The notes below the pieces were generated by a model that was not told the origin of the DNA, did no database searches, and saw only the letters and a list, made by a program, of their open reading frames with translations. A stretch of 64,000 bases of DNA from DASSFG01 sp035550375 (lineage in GTDB: Bacteria; Planctomycetota; Planctomycetia; Pirellulales; JAICIG01): positions 124,001 to 188,000 of the forward strand of contig DASZPH010000124.1 of the NCBI GenBank assembly GCA_035550375.1, read 5' to 3'. Position 1 is the stretch's first letter. Each line of letters opens with the position of its first letter. Both the position numbers and the translations under genes were made by a program. This document shows, piece by piece, positions 61,173 to 64,000 of the stretch.

Positions 61173-62915
61173 CTACCTGGCCGCTTCGCTTTTGCGGCGG
61201 CGCTCGATTTCCTGGTCGCTCAGGCGACGGTAAGAAGCCCACTTACCGCCCGGCGAGGCCAGATACTGCTGCTGAATTTGCCGTGGCGCCGACGGCCAGA
61301 GAAGCATGAGCTCTCTGGCGAGCAGCACACAATTGAGAGCTTCTACGAGGAGCAGCGCCCCGACGACGGCCCGGCCGCGACGGTCGGCCATATCGAGCCA
61401 TTCGACGGCCAAGGCCGCACCGAGGGGCATTAAGAACAGCCACAGGCGCGAAACTTCGCCCCGATTTGTCCCCGACAGGTCGAGAAGAACGACAATCGAC
61501 AACCAGGCGACCATCAGCGTCGCGTCCCGTTTCGGCCGAGGGCGGTCGTTCTTCTTCCCCTCTCCCTCTGGGAGAGGGTTAGGGTGAGGGTGGTTGGGAT
61601 CAGGCGGAACTATCCCGTCGTTTTTCAGCGGCAGGCGGTCGACGCCTGGGACCCGCTCGCTCGCCGACGCCCCCTCACCCCGGCCCTCTCCCGAAGGGAG
61701 AGGGAGAGGAACAACCCGGGCGAGAAGAAACACCGTGGCAGGGATTCCCATTGCAACCGCGAGCTCGAGCAGGTTTACGCCGATCCATAGCCCGTAGCTG
61801 CACCCGCAATTCGCGTTGAACTCGCGGTTCTTCGCGAGATTGACGCTCCAGCTCTCCCATAAACGGTGGCCGACCATCACGGCGAAAAGCCCGACCACCG
61901 CCAACCACGCCGAGCCGGCCGCCGCGACCGACGCGCTCGTGGGACGGTGCCCGGTGAGTGCGCGAAAGGCCACCATCAAAGCGCACAGGCCAGCCACCAC
62001 AAGAAAGCACAAAGAAAAGAACATGCCGACGCCAACCAGCGCTCCCGCCGCGGCGGCCGGCCACGCCGACCGTCGCTGGCTGGCGTACCAACTCAGCGCC
62101 ACGATCAGCGCGGCGATCGTCGGATAAACCGTGTCCACGGCCGGGGCCAGAAGCGACGAGGCAGGCACAAGGCTCGCCATCGCACACGCCGCCAGCGCGG
62201 CCTGCCGTCCGAAACGTTGACGCACCAGCCAGGCGACGGGCAGGCCGACCAAGACCCCGAGCAGACGGCTGGCGAAGGCCACTACCGCGATGGCGGCCTG
62301 GTCCGGAAGCGGTGTAGCGAAGTTTTGCCGCATCGCCCAGGCGATCTCGTCCGGCTCAACGTTCCAGACCGCCCGAGCCAGGTCCGGATGAGCGTCAAAG
62401 AAGCTTAACAGCGCGCGGTAAACCGTGACCCAGCCGGCCGGGTTCGCCGAAACGTGGTTCGGCTCCAACTCTTCAGCGACACGGGCGTGATTCTTAAACA
62501 CCGACGAGACGTCGTCGAATTTCAGGCGCGCCGCGGCGCGAAAACCGTGGTGAAGCACGGCCCATTTCTGCAGGCCCCCGGGAGCCGCGATTTCCAGAAA
62601 GAGTTGAAACGCGCCGCCGAATGCGATACAGGCCACGAGCGACAAAAGAAACGAGCGCCGTGGCGCGTTTTCAATCCACCGCAGACACCAGACAACGAAG
62701 GCGACCATCGCCCCGGCGAGGGCCACGGCCGGCAGCATGGCCACCCAGGAAGCGATCGGGACGTCCCAGGTGCCCAGGCGGGGAACCTCCAGTTCGCCCG
62801 GCACACCCAGGGGAAACCACCGCTGGTGAAAGGCCAGGCCGAACGCCGCGCTTGCCGACGCGGCAAGCACCAGGGCAAGGGTAGAACGCTTGGCTTGAGG
62901 GGCGACGGCGGCCAT
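61173..62915 (-). CDS. Polytopic membrane protein (glycosyltransferase-like layout) with repeat insertion
   Basis: The product is 580 residues with about ten to twelve membrane helices, for example LALVLAASASAAFGLAF, WVAMLPAVALAGAMVAFVVW, LAVVGLFAVMVGHRLW and LMVAWLSIVVLLDL. A long extracytoplasmic loop follows the third helix. Overall layout resembles GT-C or PMT-type glycosyltransferases, but the N-terminal acidic motif was not confirmed. Residues about 402-453 come from two copies of the dispersed palindromic repeat read in frame (PLPLPSGEGRGEG and HPHPNPLPEGEG). It converges on xerC with a 4-base gap. Confidence 0.75.
   Translation of the reverse strand: MAAVAPQAKRSTLALVLAASASAAFGLAFHQRWFPLGVPGELEVPRLGTWDVPIASWVAMLPAVALAGAMVAFVVWCLRWIENAPRRSFLLSLVACIAFGGAFQLFLEIAAPGGLQKWAVLHHGFRAAARLKFDDVSSVFKNHARVAEELEPNHVSANPAGWVTVYRALLSFFDAHPDLARAVWNVEPDEIAWAMRQNFATPLPDQAAIAVVAFASRLLGVLVGLPVAWLVRQRFGRQAALAACAMASLVPASSLLAPAVDTVYPTIAALIVALSWYASQRRSAWPAAAAGALVGVGMFFSLCFLVVAGLCALMVAFRALTGHRPTSASVAAAGSAWLAVVGLFAVMVGHRLWESWSVNLAKNREFNANCGCSYGLWIGVNLLELAVAMGIPATVFLLARVVPLPLPSGEGRGEGASASERVPGVDRLPLKNDGIVPPDPNHPHPNPLPEGEGKKNDRPRPKRDATLMVAWLSIVVLLDLSGTNRGEVSRLWLFLMPLGAALAVEWLDMADRRGRAVVGALLLVEALNCVLLARELMLLWPSAPRQIQQQYLASPGGKWASYRRLSDQEIERRRKSEAAR
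61557..61590 (+). repeat. Dispersed palindromic repeat, copy E (inside a gene)
   Basis: CCCTCTCCC-TCT-GGGAGAGGG is followed by TTAGGGTGAGGG. On the coding (minus) strand it is translated in frame as PHPNPLPEGEG. It forms an inverted pair with copy F, 80 bases away. Confidence 0.88.
61671..61707 (-). repeat. Dispersed palindromic repeat, copy F (inside a gene)
   Basis: CCCTCACCC-CGG is followed by CCCTCTCCC-GAA-GGGAGAGGG. On the coding strand it is translated as PLPSGEGRGEG. Together with copy E it makes a REP-doublet-like arrangement. Confidence 0.88.
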
Positions 62916-63064
62916 GTTCTCAGCGTACCACGGGGGGCGAGACCAAGGCAGACCGGGACGCGGCGCGAGCCGTGTCGTTGAACCTTAACCGAGAGCCGAA
63001 CCGCCCAACCTGCGAGGTCTCGTCGCGCGCAGCAACGGGGCAGACCGCGTCGCGACCGCTCGGG

Positions 63065-63838
63065 TTAAATTGCCCGGTTCAAGCAGAAGTTTCCGATGGC
63101 CTGCGTCAGAGGATCGGCCGAAGCGTCGCAAAAGCCCAGGTGCAGGTGGCGACGCCAGCCTTCGGCGTACTGAAAGCGACCCGACATTTTTCCTACCTCC
63201 GCCGAGAGATGCTGCATGGTGCGGAGATACGAATCGAGCCCCTGGCTTTCGTCCAGCCACCGCTTCTGACTGGCGTGACAAGCCAGCATGGCCGTCTTCT
63301 GCGGCATGACTTCGGTGACGTCGACAAACAGGCCGGGCGTGACCGGCTCTCCCAGAGGGGTTTGGTTGCCATGCGGCTGGGCGTGGTAGACGGTGACCGG
63401 TTGGTCGATTGAGGCGCGGGGCGGCTGGGTGACAAAATTGGGCATGCAACGGGCAAAGGCCGCCGTGACGACAAGACGGCACGTGTTGGTATGGTCTTCC
63501 ATGTAGTCGACCGGCGCGTGCGTCAGCACAATCTCGGGCGCGACCTCGCGCATGACGGCCGCCAGCCGACCCAGCGTGGGGCGATCGTAAAAAATCTCCA
63601 GGTCGTTGACCAGACTTTCGTGAAAGACGGCCCCGATCGAGCGGCAGGCCGCGATCGCCTCGTCACGGCGGATTCTTGCCGCGGTGTCGGCATCGTGCTC
63701 GGTCGAACCGCAGCATCCGTTCGCGACGTTCATGTAGTGCAGCTCGTAGCCGGCGTCGCGCAGCCGGATAAGCGTTCCGGCCATCACGAACTCGATATCG
63801 TCGGGATGAGCGGCGACCGCAAAGACGCGCCGACTCAT
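63065..63838 (-). CDS. PIG-L/LmbE-family deacetylase
   Basis: The product is 257 residues from the ATG at 63838; the 48-residue upstream extension overlaps the Uma2 gene in another frame and was rejected. The zinc motif is AAHPDD (H11, D14), with the third ligand probably the His of EDHTNTCRLV. The family removes acetyl groups from N-acetylglucosamine-type sugars, as in mycothiol, bacillithiol and GPI synthesis. The substrate here is unknown. Its ATG overlaps the Uma2 stop by four bases (ATGA). Confidence 0.9.
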   Translation of the reverse strand: MSRRVFAVAAHPDDIEFVMAGTLIRLRDAGYELHYMNVANGCCGSTEHDADTAARIRRDEAIAACRSIGAVFHESLVNDLEIFYDRPTLGRLAAVMREVAPEIVLTHAPVDYMEDHTNTCRLVVTAAFARCMPNFVTQPPRASIDQPVTVYHAQPHGNQTPLGEPVTPGLFVDVTEVMPQKTAMLACHASQKRWLDESQGLDSYLRTMQHLSAEVGKMSGRFQYAEGWRRHLHLGFCDASADPLTQAIGNFCLNRAI

Positions 63839-64000
63839 GATGCTTGCGCGGCCGTCGACGATTGGCCGCCTTCGCGTGGATCGGCGAAGAAATCTCGCAA
63901 CGACGACGTAAAACCGGGCAACACGTCGCCGCCTGTGAGCGTGTCGTTCTCGTCGAGCACAACGCCGTGCACCGGTTCGCACGACCGGTCTTCGTGCTCA
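63835..64000 (-). CDS. Uma2-family (DUF820) endonuclease, C-terminal end only
   Basis: The last 54 residues are visible; the start lies beyond the window. VHGVVLDENDTLTGGDVLPGF and LRDFFADPRE match the ending of Uma2/DUF820 proteins (VLDEDxxLxGGDVLPGFxxxLxxLF). The family has a PD-(D/E)XK nuclease fold and is expanded in cyanobacteria and planctomycetes; its role is unknown. It is translationally coupled to the PIG-L gene by the ATGA overlap. Confidence 0.7.
   Translation of the reverse strand, partial: EHEDRSCEPVHGVVLDENDTLTGGDVLPGFTSSLRDFFADPREGGQSSTAAQAS

Overview
The window reads as chromosomal DNA of a planctomycete (Planctomycetota, probably Pirellulales-like). The evidence is a GC-rich composition and several family hallmarks of that phylum: a DUF1549/DUF1553 protein with a planctomycete cytochrome C domain, a DUF1501 protein, two DUF1559 pseudopilin-like proteins, secreted proteins with LEPR-XLL-type N-termini and DUF4214 tails, FNLR-type leucine-rich-repeat membrane proteins, and a PknB-like kinase with a multi-helix membrane tail. 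No rRNA, tRNA, CRISPR array, insertion sequence or prophage was seen. The lineage assignment is inferred from gene families, not from a marker gene.

Layout. 1-3.6 kb: a truncated GH64-like/DUF4214 surface protein, a small conserved protein and an LRR protein. 3.6-15.6 kb: a six-gene minus-strand operon (MoxR ATPase, DUF58, BatA/VWA, DUF4175-like coiled-coil protein, VWA membrane protein, squalene-cyclase-fold protein), a divergent Bat-type envelope system. 15.9-16.6 kb: a VapBC-like toxin-antitoxin pair. 16.6-21 kb: HldE (LPS heptose synthesis) and a DUF1549/DUF1553 protein. 21.2-24.5 kb: a secreted GH51-like arabinofuranosidase and a glycine-zipper protein. 24.6-29 kb: ExbD, ExbB and a 1035-residue TPR protein. 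29.3-34.3 kb: RlmN, a small protein, a PaaK-like ligase, a DUF1445 protein coupled to a DUF971 protein, and an ADP-ribosylglycohydrolase. 34.3-39 kb: a DUF11-repeat protein, a membrane protein and a Ser/Thr kinase. 39.3-45.6 kb: an SDR, a lipoprotein, an LRR membrane protein and an autotransporter-like beta-strand-repeat protein with DUF4214. 45.8-51 kb: a Tat-exported amidohydrolase, then DUF1559, Cys-rich protein, ribbon-helix-helix protein, second Cys-rich protein, DUF1559, and a DUF4198 remnant. 51-64 kb: MenC, a Ski2-like helicase, a tandem-repeat lipoprotein, a DUF1501 protein, a CsgG/LpoB-like lipoprotein, a Xer recombinase, a polytopic membrane protein carrying two in-frame palindromic repeats, a PIG-L deacetylase and the end of a Uma2 nuclease.

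Most of the content concerns the envelope: surface proteins, lipoproteins, proton-driven ExbBD, the MoxR/VWA complex and LPS heptose synthesis. A dispersed palindromic repeat (core CCCTCTCCC-loop-GGGAGAGGG plus an arm GGGTGAGGG) occurs at least six times, between genes and once as a pair inside a gene. The best candidates for something undescribed are the DUF1559/Cys-rich/RHH cassette near 47-51 kb and the MoxR/VWA/cyclase-fold operon. All calls are from reading the sequence; no database search was run.
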